Part shown: positions 23,431 to 35,689 of the stretch, piece after piece
Layout: every line of letters starts with the position of its first letter
Position numbering within the stretch: position 1 is the stretch's first letter
Source: Dipylidium caninum
Taxonomy: Eukaryota > Platyhelminthes > Cestoda > Cyclophyllidea > Dipylidiidae
DNA length: 64,000 nucleotides
Assembly (NCBI GenBank): GCA_017562135.1
Contig: QEYB01000963.1
Coordinates: 62,001-126,000, forward strand
Direction: 5' to 3'
Notes under the pieces: model-generated
Databases searched by the model: none
Told to the model about the DNA's origin: nothing
Seen by the model: only the letters and a program-made list of their open reading frames with translations
Program-made: the position numbers and the translations under genes

Positions 23431-25129
23431 CGACACAAATCCTAATAAATATGTGTCAACGCATAAGCTGCTGCATGGATCCGACCTAGGTGATGTGGTG
23501 AGGAAGCAGTGCCAATCAAGTAGTGAAAATTCTTCTCTACTCCTTCCCTATGGCGAAAGTGTGATTTAACACCGTCCACATTCTGGATGTGACCACCCAG
23601 TTGATAAGTTGGTTTGTGGGTCCCACAGGTTGTCACCACACACCGCGTCGATAGTTTGTGAACCCGCCTTATCATTACACAGACGTCAAATTAGTCACCC
23701 CCTAATTGGAGTGTGTGTCCATGGTACGCAACGGGATCTTAACCTTGTGCACTCCAACAGTCGTCAATAAACTGATTGGGATGCTGGGCCGATGCTTAAA
23801 CTGTGCGTCCAGTTGCAGTGGCCGTGTGAAGCAGATGCCCGATAGGGCATTACCTGTCTTTGATAATCTTCAGCTGAGGACATTTCTTGCACAGGGAGGC
23901 GTAGATCTGCTCTCGAGCTGGCTTTGGCCAATTATCCGTTTGGCAGTGTAGTTTCTCAGGACGTGAACGAGGCTGTTGAGGCCGGACGCAAGAAAAACAT
24001 CAAAAATGTTTGTAGGCCTTTTTGAGATGTTTTGGGAGTGGACGGCAGTCAAATTAAGGAAGCTAATTAGTTCCCAAATCCTTCGCTTATTTCATCGGGG
24101 TGGCGGGGCGAAAGACGGAGCGTTGATGTGGGCAGGTCCTCAACACCGTTGGTTGTAAAGGCCGCACGCATCTTAAAAAAAGGCCAGTACGAGGCGCAAT
24201 AGATGCTAACCAGAGGCCATACCAAAGTCGGTGAGCACGACGAATTCGAGAGGATGAGGTGTTGGAGGCGGAGGGTAGGAGATCAGTGAGCCTGCAGCAG
24301 AGTAGTGGTGCTGTTGGCGCGTCACATTCAACTAAAGAGAGATTGGGACGCCGAGGTGCGTCGATTTCAAGTGGTGACGTGTGTCGCTGCCATGCTGAAG
24401 TAAGCCAAGAAAGTGGGCAGAGTGAGAAGCACACCACTACGCCAGGTCAAACTAGCAAGCCGACCCCCTCGCGAGGTATATGGCGCATTTTAACCGCTCA
24501 CTGTTGTCCATCCAAATTTTAATTAATGCGTAGCCGCGTATAATCTCCTTCGAGCATTCAGAATGCACACCAACCTGTGGTTTTCTGCGGCGACTCACTG
24601 GGGTAATGAATCTGTGGATTGCGTGGAGAACCACGTTGCTCAATGACTCTCATCTTTTGTCCTGTCACTCGATTTACAATAAGAGGACGGGCGTAGTGGG
24701 GCATGGGGCATGAGACACCGAGGTGGGGGCGGCCTCGTAAGGAAGCGCTGGAGCCGGTTCTGTCTTCAAAGCGGAGAAAGCAAGTCACCGATAGCAGCGT
24801 GAGGACACTGCGACATTTCACTAAGGCGTATGAGGCCCTTGCCGCAGCCAGCTGTATACTCATACAGTCGAGGTAATGTAAAGGATATCATTGCGTCTTT
24901 CCACTTCAAACCGAAGGGGAGCAGAAGGCTGCTAATGATTGGGACGACTCACTAAAGGTAAGTAAACGGAGAGGCCACCACCAGCCTTTTCACCACAATA
25001 CATTTCGGGGTGTGGCAGAGATTTCAATATCGAGTTATGTAAAAGAGTTGAGTTCCTGCACTCTCGCACACCCAGAGACATCATGCACTGCCTGATTTCA
25101 GAATACCTTTCTGTTTATGACCATCAAAA

Positions 25130-25860
25130 CGAGTTGAAGGCGCTGAACGAATGGCTTCATGGCCGCACATCTGAGCAGATTCGGGTGTGATGCTGCCAGA
25201 CAGCCCTCCTCTCGCCTCTCCCCGAGTGTGGATGCGGCCATAGTGCTAAGCGACAACTTGACAGGCGTGAAAAGCCGTCGAGACCAAATCGTGGCTCGGT
25301 CACACACGCCGCAGGTCAACGGTTTTGTTTGACACCACTCCTCATTGCAACTGAGAATCTGTGGTGCGCAGCCAACTTAGCGATCGGTGAATCGTCTACC
25401 CAATCCTGCCAAGTGAAATAGAATATTAATGTGGCCTGTCTATTAAAGATGAGCAGAAATTAGATGGCTGTTCGGTAATTCAACTCGCACTGGTATTCAA
25501 CGACTTCACCTTCTGTCACGGCTGCACTCCTTTTGTCTACAGGAATCTCCTCAACACTCAACGTTGGGGCACGAGGAAAGAGATCCAACAAGATGGGTGG
25601 AGACTGTGTAACGACAGTGAAAATCATTTAAGCACCATAATGGTGTACGTATGTCAGTCAACGCGACAGTTTTTCTTAAAATGGCACATTAAAAGGTGTA
25701 AACCACAAGGTTGTAAGAGCGAATAGGCACGGAGGTAACTGTTTCTAATCATCGAGAGGGGATCACTCTCCGGGCTTGTTGTCACTGTGCACAGTCGAAG
25801 CACGAGGCAAACGATTCCGTAGGTTGAGCGGAGAGCGAATATTGTCAGGCACGGAACCAC
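25130..25860 (+). repeat. Diverged direct repeat R5, copy 1
   Basis: Shares gattcgggtgtgatgct, ggtgaatcgtctac and gaggcaa motifs in the same order with 37350-37760. Similarity is patchy. Confidence 0.45.
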
Positions 25861-26514
25861 TCATTTCACTACTATTTCCCACTATTACCCTACTTCCCTT
25901 TCTCTGACTTCTGAATGGAATGAGTGGGAGGCCAGGGCGCATAAGAATTAAGGCTTTTCAACTTGCACGGCATTTGGTTTAGCATAGCCAATTATTTTTT
26001 TCTCGCGAATGTGATTAGAACAGCTGGTGACGAAGGGGACAAAGGAGCGAAATTGCGTTTTCAATTGGTGACAGTGGTGTCATCGAGCAGCCCCCAGAGC
26101 CCCGAGGCAAGCCTTTCCAGCCGGGTGGTCGGAGAGTGAGTTGAGCAATAGAAAATTCATTTGATGAAGCGTGATTCAGCAACGACAACGAAAATAAGTG
26201 GAGAAGTTTTCTTAAAAGAGACCCCTTGAGAGCCCGTACAAGATAACGTTGGTTGAGAGAAAAGACAGGAATGGCACAGGAGGGAAAGGTATTTCAGCGA
26301 AGTGACGGAATGCACCTTCACGGGGGCAATGAGCGTACAACCACCAAGATTGTCTGTCCCAATGCTTACCCACTCTCCATTGTCTGTACCATCTTATCGG
26401 GTCAACTGTGGATGTCAGAGCGAAAGTTACTAGTCATTAAGCAACGCCTCGGAGATGCTCACAGAAGGCCATCGGAGGCTACAAATTTATTGTGATTTAT
26501 GTGGACTCTAATGA

Positions 26515-26765
26515 ACACTAGTAGAATAGCTGAGGTAAGGAGGAGAGTGGATGAAAGGAAGGCCTCACAAATGACTTCAAATGAATCAGGGGTCGCTGTT
26601 GGTGAAGGCGCATCGAATGTGCGGTGAAAACGTCTCCACTGCAGTGACTTTGGCGCCGAGGTGGGCTGAGGTGAATCTGGATGAAAAGCAAGAAAGTTGG
26701 GCGCAGTGAGGAGAAGGCCACTACTGTTGGCCACGAAAGTCACCTGTCTTGTTAGCCAGATATGA
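26515..26765 (-). repeat. Dispersed repeat R3, copy 2 (inverted)
   Basis: Its reverse complement aligns with 27715-28010 almost along the whole length, including the shared cttacctcagctatt and caataaatttgtagc tracts. Confidence 0.7.
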
Positions 26766-27714
26766 TTGTGTAACACTAGGTGATGCAAAAAACCACGTCA
26801 AGCTCACGAGTTGGACACAAATGTTAACTAATTACGCTACAATAAAGTGTATATATTTGAATTTATAATGAGACGCATTGGTAAACGTGGAAATATGCAA
26901 AAGATAAGGTAAGGAGAGAGACGCCTCCGCCGCGGGTCCAACCACCCAGTAGAGATCACAAGGTGACTGTGTCCAAGCTCCGTTTGGCCTCATACAGGGC
27001 ATGGCTTATTTGAGCAACGAGCTCACAGACAACCACGAGGCTCCCAGTCAAGTGGGTGAGTCAAGTGGACGCCACAAAAATGGAGGGTAGGGCGAGAAGT
27101 TGGCGCAAAGGAAGACTTACGTTTAACGGAACTCATTTGCGCTCTGAGCGGAGTAGGAGGTCGCCGAGGACGTTGGCCCGATTGCGTTTGGCTTCGTCTT
27201 CCCTCCCGCCTGGTAGAACTACAGGAGAGAGCAGAGGAGGTACCCCTTCAATCAACGCCAACAGCAACCAATTACATGAGCGGACGCGAAGACTCGCCGC
27301 TCCTGAAACACCGTCATCTGAGACTGAATCGCCCTCCTCGTAGGCCTCAAAATTTACAGACCATGAAAGCCAACATCAAGAAGTTAGATTGGGCAAGTTT
27401 CCACCACCGCCGTAACAGTTGGGGACCTTGAATGAGTGTGTTGGGAAAAACCTCAGTCAAATGGTGGAAACGATTCTGCAATCATTCACCACTCGGTCGG
27501 TTGGGAACATTATGTGCCCCGCAGAGAAGCGCTTGGCAACAGAATAATGTGTCATGCTTTTCAGCATATTTCACACGATTGGGCCATTAAAAATTCCAGA
27601 TGAGTGTGGGTGAGAATCTTCTCACTTCAGCAATCCAGGTACATACGTATTAAGCGTTTGTTCGCGCTCAACACTTCGAGGCGTTGACATCTCCTTACGT
27701 TACGTGGTCCTTTC

Positions 27715-28010
27715 TTGTCAACGTGGCAGGTGGCTTCTTTGGCCTGGAGTAGTGGCGTCCTTCTCACTTTGCCTCTCGTTCTCGCCTTGCATTTGGCCTC
27801 GCCGCGGCCCGCCTCTCCACCCAAGTTGCAGCTTCCTAAACGTAGTCGACGCCCAATCGCAGCGCCAGCATCGTCGGCGACACCGGATCCACTTTTCAGC
27901 CATTTGTGAAGCCAACCCCTTCCTTACCTCAGCTATCTTATTATTTCTCTCTATCGTCCACGCAAATGTGAATAAATTTGTAGCGTCCATTGGTCTTCTC
28001 AAGATTCTGC
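27715..28010 (+). repeat. Dispersed repeat R3, copy 3
   Basis: Longest copy of the family with the full core, and the best partner of the inverted copy at 26515-26765. Confidence 0.7.
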
Positions 28011-28659
28011 AAGGCGTTGCCCACTAACTTCCAAATTTTACGGCGACAACAGATGGTGACTTTCTTCAGTGTCGGTGGGAGGCGGAGCGAGGAAGCGGTG
28101 ATGCTGGCAGTACGGGAGCTAAAAGTCTCATGGATGTCAGGGGCGCTTCTCTTGTAGTTTCCTTTTTCGTCACCACAACCTGTCACCACTCACAACCCCC
28201 TCGACATTCCTATAAGGAGATGGTTGTCTCAACCACGTGTAGGGCACGAGTTAATGTGAACACTGCCGATAGGTGATAGGGACAGTCAGAGGAAAGAGGA
28301 TCGGGGCAGGCGAAGCGGAGGAGAGGGAGAGGAGATGACAGCCAGTGGACATGCCTTGCCAACGACAGTAAGCATGTCTAATCCTGGAAGAGGAGGAGGG
28401 GAAAATGAGGCAGCAGAGTAGCGGGACGGATGGCTACGACAGAACACGCAGCCGCACCGCTAGTGCAGTGGCTTTGTGCATGCCTTCCACTAACGCGGAT
28501 CGCGGCCGTGTGCGTCGAGTCGACACCCCGGGCACCGTGGGCACGAAGAAAGGCCATAAGTCGGCACAATGTGGCTGGAATTTGTGTGGACGCGTACCCA
28601 TTGCCCTGCGACAATTTTTTCGGTGAGGTGGGCGCGGTGACGAGACGCAGAGCAAAATT

Positions 28660-28890
28660 CACTCGTTTGATTACCCATGTGAATGGAGGATGTTCCCACT
28701 AGGGAGAAATTACGATAGTGGAGGGCTTCCATCGGAGGCGAGAGACGGTGGAGAATGCTGGTCGGCGAGGATATAAATAGGAATGCACTTTCCACATTGT
28801 AAGGTCATTCACCTCGTCGTGTCATTCCGACCGATTTTTATAGCCTCGGCGTTAGTACAGTTCACTGCAATTCGTCTACCGAGTGAGTGC
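28660..28890 (+). repeat. R1 partial copy
   Basis: Matches the 19090-19330 part of R1: gatagtggagggctt, ctttccacattg and the tatagcctc tract align in order. Confidence 0.6.
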
Positions 28891-29279
28891 AATTCATCGA
28901 CTCGCTGACTACTCCTCGAACACCCGACTGACGTTGAGGCGGGATCTGACACCCGATCGGAGTTCTATGCGTGTCTTGCATACTCTCCTCGTTCGTAGAG
29001 ATGACGCACCCATGTTCTTGAACGTCATCCTTCCCATAATGCATTGGAGCCCACATTGTAGGAAATTTGACCGTTGAAGAGTGTTTCCAGCCATCTCTCT
29101 CGGCGATGCGCACATCCGCCAACAGTTGAGATGCCTTCAGTGAGGGAGACATGGCACGCGTGATAATTGTCCACAGCATCACTTAGGAGATGTCAAGTTC
29201 AGTCGCGTTACCACAAGGAAGGACATTGTGCAAGTGGTGGCGGGTGAAATTTTGGGACAGGATAGTTGGTCGTTGACTA

Positions 29280-30070
29280 ACCTCAACCCATCGCCTTCAC
29301 AGGGAGAGGCGGTGCCAGTTGTTGAGCCTCGTGTTGGGGAAACGGTTGTGGGTGAAAATAAAGAGTTATGTTCGCTTCTTCCTTCTTCTCAATGCCATTC
29401 AATCGTGTGTTGACAGCCCCACGATGACGAAGTATCTCGAGCCCCACGTGCGAATAATGTCAATCCAAGAAATGAAGGAACCAACTCTGTTCGGTGCTGG
29501 CCTGTTCTGTTAGCCAGTCAGAGTGGATCGTGTATTTGATCTCCCATGGTCGCAAAATGCACCTCCTCACGTGCTCTTATTCTAACCCCGACAAGATCAA
29601 CGGTGGACGTTAAGGTCCTTCAAACCGTGTCCAGGTCGGTTTAGAATGAGATGGAAACAAGCTCGCGTACATATTCTCTTGTGGTTTCTGATCCTGTATC
29701 AGTAGATTGGCATGGGAATCACTTGTCTCTGTCAGTAGTGGATCTCCTCTGGTGCCCATGCATTTGGCGAGAAGGTGAATTTGTGCACTTAAGCGTCATT
29801 CTCCAAATGGTGTCCTGGCATACGAGTCGTCTTGACGATCGGCGTTGAACATGACGTCCTCAGAGAAAACCTCCTCCTTTTATGCGACAAACGGTGCGCA
29901 TAGAATGACTGCATCTCACTTGTCACAAGACTGAATATTGGGTCTGCGGGAGTGATTGTCAGTCCCGTCAGGGGGCCATGGAACACGAGATGGTCTGACG
30001 TGCGTCGAGACGATGGTAGAGGCGAGCTCATGCCTTTCTACTCTGGCATCATGCGTCCCCCATGCATGCT
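29280..30070 (-). repeat. Inverted repeat R2, right arm
   Basis: Reverse complement of the left arm at 20110-21190; the centres are about 9 kb apart. R3 and R4 copies lie around and between the arms in mixed orientation, so this is not a simple hairpin element. Confidence 0.75.
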
Positions 30071-30529
30071 TTTATGTGCGTCAATAACAAGTGGTTTCGT
30101 CGCGTGCCACACACGGTCCCAAGTTGGTGCTGAACAATCTTGTTTCAGCACGATTCCCCCAAATGTAAACAACACTGCGTTTGTCTAAATTCCGACTTTC
30201 GTTTTGACGTCCTTAGGCCATTTGAAGAATGCGCGTGTTCTCGAAGAACAAACGTGGCTCATTCAGGAGTTTTGCTACCGCGACTCACGTCTATCGTATT
30301 TGGTCAAGATTACACAGCCACCAACTATGCTGTATCAAGTGACCAGCCATGTCCACACAACCGCCTACAAGATGTCACCCGTCATGGCCGTATTGGATGA
30401 AATAAGGACGGCGCAGCTGTGCGTGGAATCTTATAGGTGATGACCTCGGACTTTTCGGGTCTGCCTTATTCCTCTCAATTCCAAAGATGACACCACTGGA
30501 GTCGACTTAATGCATTAGAGGCATGCAGA

Positions 30530-31100
30530 GCATATTGTCAAACTCCAGGCGGATGGGCGGTCACCGCGTCAAAGCCGCTTGCCATGAGAGGAGAAATCGG
30601 TGATGAATGAATTGCAGTTAAATGAATTCAAAGTTAGCAAATGTCATTCCGCAGACGAATGGCAGTGAACTGTACTTACACCAGGGCTATAAGATTGTTT
30701 GGAATGACTGGACGAGGCGACTGGTCTCGGAATGTGGAGGGTGCTTTCCCTGCTAGTTGCCATCGTTCTCCACAGCTAGCCACTGACGCAAACTCCCCCA
30801 ATGGGGGACAACCACCGCCCCGAGCATAAAATCAACCAGTGCCAGTCTTCATCACATTCCAACGGTTTCCACCGACAGACCAGAACTGAGGCTAAGTAGA
30901 ACCACTGCGCAGTGTCGGAGTGAGTCTCTCTCCAGTGGGGACAACCACCGCCCCAAGCACTAATCAAACGGACGAGTGACGATCTTTATCACATTTGAAC
31001 CGTTTCAACTCACCGACGAGAACGTGGGTCAATACAGAAGTAAGACAGAAACACGAAGCGTCAGGAAACTGCGGCCTGCTTCTAGACTCCACTTGGGGAC
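30530..31100 (+). repeat. Direct repeat R4, copy 2, with an internal tandem duplication
   Basis: Homologous to 22080-22570. About 150 bases are duplicated in tandem: ggggacaaccaccgccccgagca at about 30804 recurs as ggggacaaccaccgccccaagca at about 30938. Each is followed by a similar atcacatt...cgtttca tract. The first R4 copy has one unit only. Confidence 0.7.
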
Positions 31101-32284
31101 GCTACGATGAAAGGTGTACCATGTGACCTTCCCCAAAGATGTGTGCTCGACTGGTTCAAGAGCGTCTTAGTGGTGGCACACTGTTCCCCGACAACCAATG
31201 TTTGAGGACACGGCTCCGTATCGTGGCTGTTCGCTGCTAACGGTGATCCCGAATATGGCGCGTATGCCCCTGCCTCTCTGTCTTCATTGGCAGCTTTGCA
31301 ACCGAAGCCATTTCTCCTCATCGATCCACGTCAACGACAGGTTTTTGCCTTTTCTGCGACAGTCCACTCGACCACGCTCCTCCAACTCCTCCACTCACTA
31401 TGGTCTGACAGCGGCTCTGCTTTAGCAGCAGAGATGGCAACACGTCGAGTGGCTATCGAGTCGGGCGACTACTGCAGATAGGGAAGTTATCTTATCTCAG
31501 ACTCATTGCTGTCGGCATTCGTGGTCCATAAAGTCGGTGGCCGATGAGGAATGCTCTCCAGTCACGGATGCCGATGTCATAGGCACCGAAGTTCGCGTGC
31601 CTGACCCTGTCGCGAGTTGCTGTCGGCGTTGATTAATGATGTGAATGACTTGCTCCGTCGTAGATGTGCCAACGAAGAGAGAGAGGTAGAGGAATGCACG
31701 TCCTATTTGCGCCCACCGTCACAAGTGAGCAGCGAGGATACACAGTCGGGTCCTCCGCAATCGGCTGTCTAACAGGCGTCCACCACCACCCAACTAATCT
31801 GAAATCTGTCGGACCGACAGCTTGGTCAAGCGAGTGTGCTGCAGAGGCCACAAAATGTAGGAAGAGAAGATTTGTACAAAAGGTACGTAACAATCACTCG
31901 CTCGTGAAAATTCTGCTCCACTGACTCCTTAATTCAAACTCGAAAGGCATCTCGCATGTCAGTCGTGTTCGAAATGAACGGACGTTGCTCTTCGCCTTCT
32001 CTACATATTCACCAGCCTAGGTCTACTTATTTTTACTGCTAGACCAATAAGTGGAGAAAGTTTTCCACCAATCTCCTTTTCGCCGTCTTTCAGCGCCTGT
32101 TCTTGCCATCAATGATCCTTGACTGCAGGACATTCTCGGTCTAGGTGAGTCCTCGCTAGTGACAACCTTCCATCGCGCTCTCCATTCCAGCTGCGTCATT
32201 ACGACATACCGATACTCTTGGCAGTCTCAGAGTGTGGCACCTATCGTTTACACCCCGCTTCAATCATCTACCTGATGAGGTGTG

Positions 32285-32500
32285 AGAGGCTAGAGTTGGG
32301 CATGGAAAAGTGGCGTTCTTCTCACTGTGCCCCACTAACCTGCCTTGCATGTAGCCTCGTCTCAGCCCGCATGTCCACCGAAGCTGGTACAGCCTGAACG
32401 TGTTCAGCGTATAATCAATGTGCGCACACCGACAACAACATCCGATTCTCCTTTTGGCCATCTATGAGGCCATTCTCTCAATTCCCCTTTTTACCTAAGC
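32285..32500 (+). repeat. Dispersed repeat R3, copy 4
   Basis: Shares gtggcgttcttctcact, ccttgcatgtagcctcg and the ttttggccatctatgaggcc end with copy 3. Confidence 0.6.
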
Positions 32501-33052
32501 CTTTGCAATGAATTTTTACATAATCCAAACGAAGCTTAATAAACTTTCAGCGTCGTACCGTTTTCTCCATACATCTGTGCGTCTGCAGTGCTTTGCGCAA
32601 GGACTCAAATGTTGTTTTCGCACGTGGCGGTGACCTGGGCATTTAGTCATCCGTCTTGAACAGCCCTGAAGGGCCGATTAGTCATGAACCTACCCCTCTC
32701 TGTGAAGGACATAGTCTCAGCTGAAGAAACGCCTTAATTTCGCAAATGTTACCAAACGTTTGCGTCACTAGGCCACTGCAATTGGACGGACGGTGTAACA
32801 CTCAGCCGACTAGCCAATCAACTCCTTCTTGCATCGTGTTTGGTGGTTACTCATGGCACATTACATGCGACTAATTTGTCCTTGGTGTCACTGGCCCAGT
32901 GAGACGACAAATGGTGGAAATCCAACTTCTACTCTCGAGTGTGATATAAAGCATGCTAAGTAAGAGCTGATATAGAGCTCTACTCTGCCAGACCAATAAT
33001 ATTCCAGGCCGATTTCGTAATCAACAATAAAGGAAGAATCCCCTTCAGTTGA

Positions 33053-33610
33053 CTAACACTTTTCCGCAATACACGCGTTCACCGCACCATTTCTGCAGTG
33101 GCGATGGCAGTAATTAAGGGGGAGTGGAAGGTTTGCAACATCGTCCAAAACATTTGCCTCATGACTGATGTCCCCTCTCTGCAGCACTTTCATCGGTGTT
33201 TCTGGAACACTTTCCAATTGGTGGCACCCTATTGGCGTCCGTCGAGTTGATGCGCATTCATCGATTGAAATCGACTGCCACGGCCAATCACAGAGGTGAC
33301 CTGATCTCCGTGGTCGATTAAAGTGGAAGCCTACCACGAGTGCTCCCCAGTATTGGATGTCGATGTTGGTCGTTCTTCGCACTGTCAGCAGGCTCACGAA
33401 GCTGAGGAGGCAGCTCTTGGGAATCGTCACGAGATGGCCGAAAGTGATAGCCTTGATACTTTCATTTTTCATATATTCAGCTTTACTAATGGACCCTGTG
33501 ACAAGCGCAGACATGTGCACCTCACCGCTGCGTAAGTAGTCGCATTTGCCACCAACCCGTCTGCTTGTGATGTTGTTAGTCTCCCACTGCTCCGCCATCC
33601 TTTCCGCCAA
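33053..33610 (-). other. Open reading frame of 185 codons, unrecognised
   Basis: Longest open frame inside the 27 kb repeat mosaic. The translation (start MAERMAEQWETNN, end NACIAEKC) shows no domain I know. A short RTPIGC motif also occurs in a - strand frame near 28960, suggesting both derive from a repeat. No splice sites or neighbours support expression. It is probably chance or a relic. Confidence 0.15.
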
Positions 33611-33849
33611 TTTGAAATATTCACTACATCAGGTAGACCGAAGGCACACCCGCCTCCGCTTCACGGAAATGGCGTGCATGAGAGTCAATTGACATTCCTT
33701 TGACTTCTTCTCAGCTTTGGCTACGTTCCTCCGACAGAATGGCAGAAATGTACACGTCACGGTAATGCAAGCCGTCAGCATTTACGTCCGACTCTTCAGC
33801 GTGTCCTGTTGCACATCTCCTCCTGTTGTACACTGTCCTCTCCGACCAT

Positions 33850-33975
33850 CATGAAAGTTGGCTGGTTTGACTTGGAGTAGTGTCGTCCTCCTCATTCTGG
33901 CTCAATTTCTTGCTTTGCATGTAGCATCGCCCCGGCCAACTTCACCGTGATATTGCGGAGGTGTGGACGGCAGTC
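33850..33975 (+). repeat. Dispersed repeat R3, copy 5 (short)
   Basis: Aligns with the first half of copy 1 (agttggctggtttgacttgg, ctttgcatgtagcatcgcc, then gtggacggcag). Confidence 0.65.
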
Positions 33976-35689
33976 GACTTTTGCCGAATCGCCCCAATCA
34001 TCAACAGCCTTCTCCTTATCTTCTCTTTGGCGTGGATAGACGCGGTGATATCCTCTACATTACCCCGACGATATGAGTGTTCATCAGTCTGTGAGAAGGG
34101 TCACCTATGCCGCGGTAAATGTCGCAGAGTCTACACTCTGCTCTCGGTGACTTTAGCTACTTCGAAGCCAAGCCAAGCCACATATTGCCCCGCCACAACA
34201 GCTTCGTCAGCCGGCCAAACGCAAAGGAGGCCGAAGAAGCTCAATTCACAAAGAGTTGAATAGATGGTACTCAAGTCATTGCCTCCTCGGCACTCCTCTT
34301 ACTGATGCCCACCTCCGCGTCGACATAATCAAAACCTGGGGAAAATTTCGAGTCTAAGCACTTCAGAACATGCTCTTTTTTGTCCAACAGCAAGTGGAGA
34401 TAATTTCCTGATAGTTACTCTATCTTCTCCGAGAATCTCTCATTTCACTCGTCAAATGTTTTTGTGAAACACAATAACATGACATGGCGCATTCCAGAGC
34501 ATGATGCCAGACGAGACAAGGCCCAGCGTAGAGGGTAGCTAGGACGCAGTCCGCAGTCCACACTGCAATACGACATTTCAATTTCTCGCCCATGGCGGTC
34601 CAAAGTCGTCTGAAAGGGTTGGGCGAGTGACGCGGTGTGAGGTGGCGAAGAGGTGCATTTGGTGAAACCTGAAGTTTGGTCAATTGATGACAAACTGCAT
34701 GAAGGTGGGACATGGAAGCGGGAGTGTTACAGAGAGCATGAATGCAGGTGGACAAGGAAGTGGAAGTGGCATATTTGGGATGCATGTTAGAGTTGGAAGG
34801 CTGCATCTGTTGTACAGGCGGGTGGCTGTGGAAACATGACTGTGAGCATTTGTTTTTTTTCCTGTATTCCATAATCCGTTTGAGTTGTTACGAAACAGCA
34901 ATGCCATTTACCTGAGGCCATTCGTCCCGTCTGCTATGGAGCACTGAGTTTCTGTGTGGTTACAGTGAAGTTAGTTCTTCGAAGGTGTTCTACTGAGGAC
35001 CTTAAGCTACTCCACTGCTCCAACACATTCGTGAATATCCGCCTCGATGAGTGGCGGCAGTTTGTTGCAAGCATTTAGCGCCTGAGCGCTGCTTGACTAG
35101 AAGGCGGATTTGGCAGTGGAGAACAAGCTGCGCAACTAACTCACCAAGACTTCTCCACCGGCATGCTGATAGGTCATCCCTAGGTGGACACATCGAAATT
35201 CGGGGTTAGTGAGTTACCGAGTCCGCCCAACTTACTTTTAATATACTTAGATAGCTACACCTCCTTCATTAGCCAACGGTTAAGCGGTGTTGTCCACGTA
35301 GTACTCCGCGATAGAGGGCACAGTAAGCTGCAAGATTGTGTGAGAAGACGGGACTGTGGACATGGACGAGTAGACAGTGGCCTGCGTTCAGGTGAAAGTT
35401 GTGTGGAGATGGGTGCAGGATGAAGTAAATTCGTGCGGTTGCAGAAATCATGATAGGAAAGCTAATGTGTCACCACGAATGACATCGGCTGAGCAGAGGT
35501 CCTCTTGCGGTGACATGCGCAAGGACGGCGACGAAGAGTCGTGGGCGATGCGACATGGCAGGAGGAGCTTAGACGAACCTCTACTCTTTTTCCAGTGCCT
35601 ATCCGCACCCCCGCAAATCTGTCGCATCTTCTCGCACGCAATCCGACTTAACGGCATCTTGTGAGCCCACACGAGAATACCTCGGGTTG

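Noticed and set aside
27056..27343. 95-codon Arg/Ser-rich + frame
   Set aside because: Low-complexity composition, no splice sites and no recognisable family.
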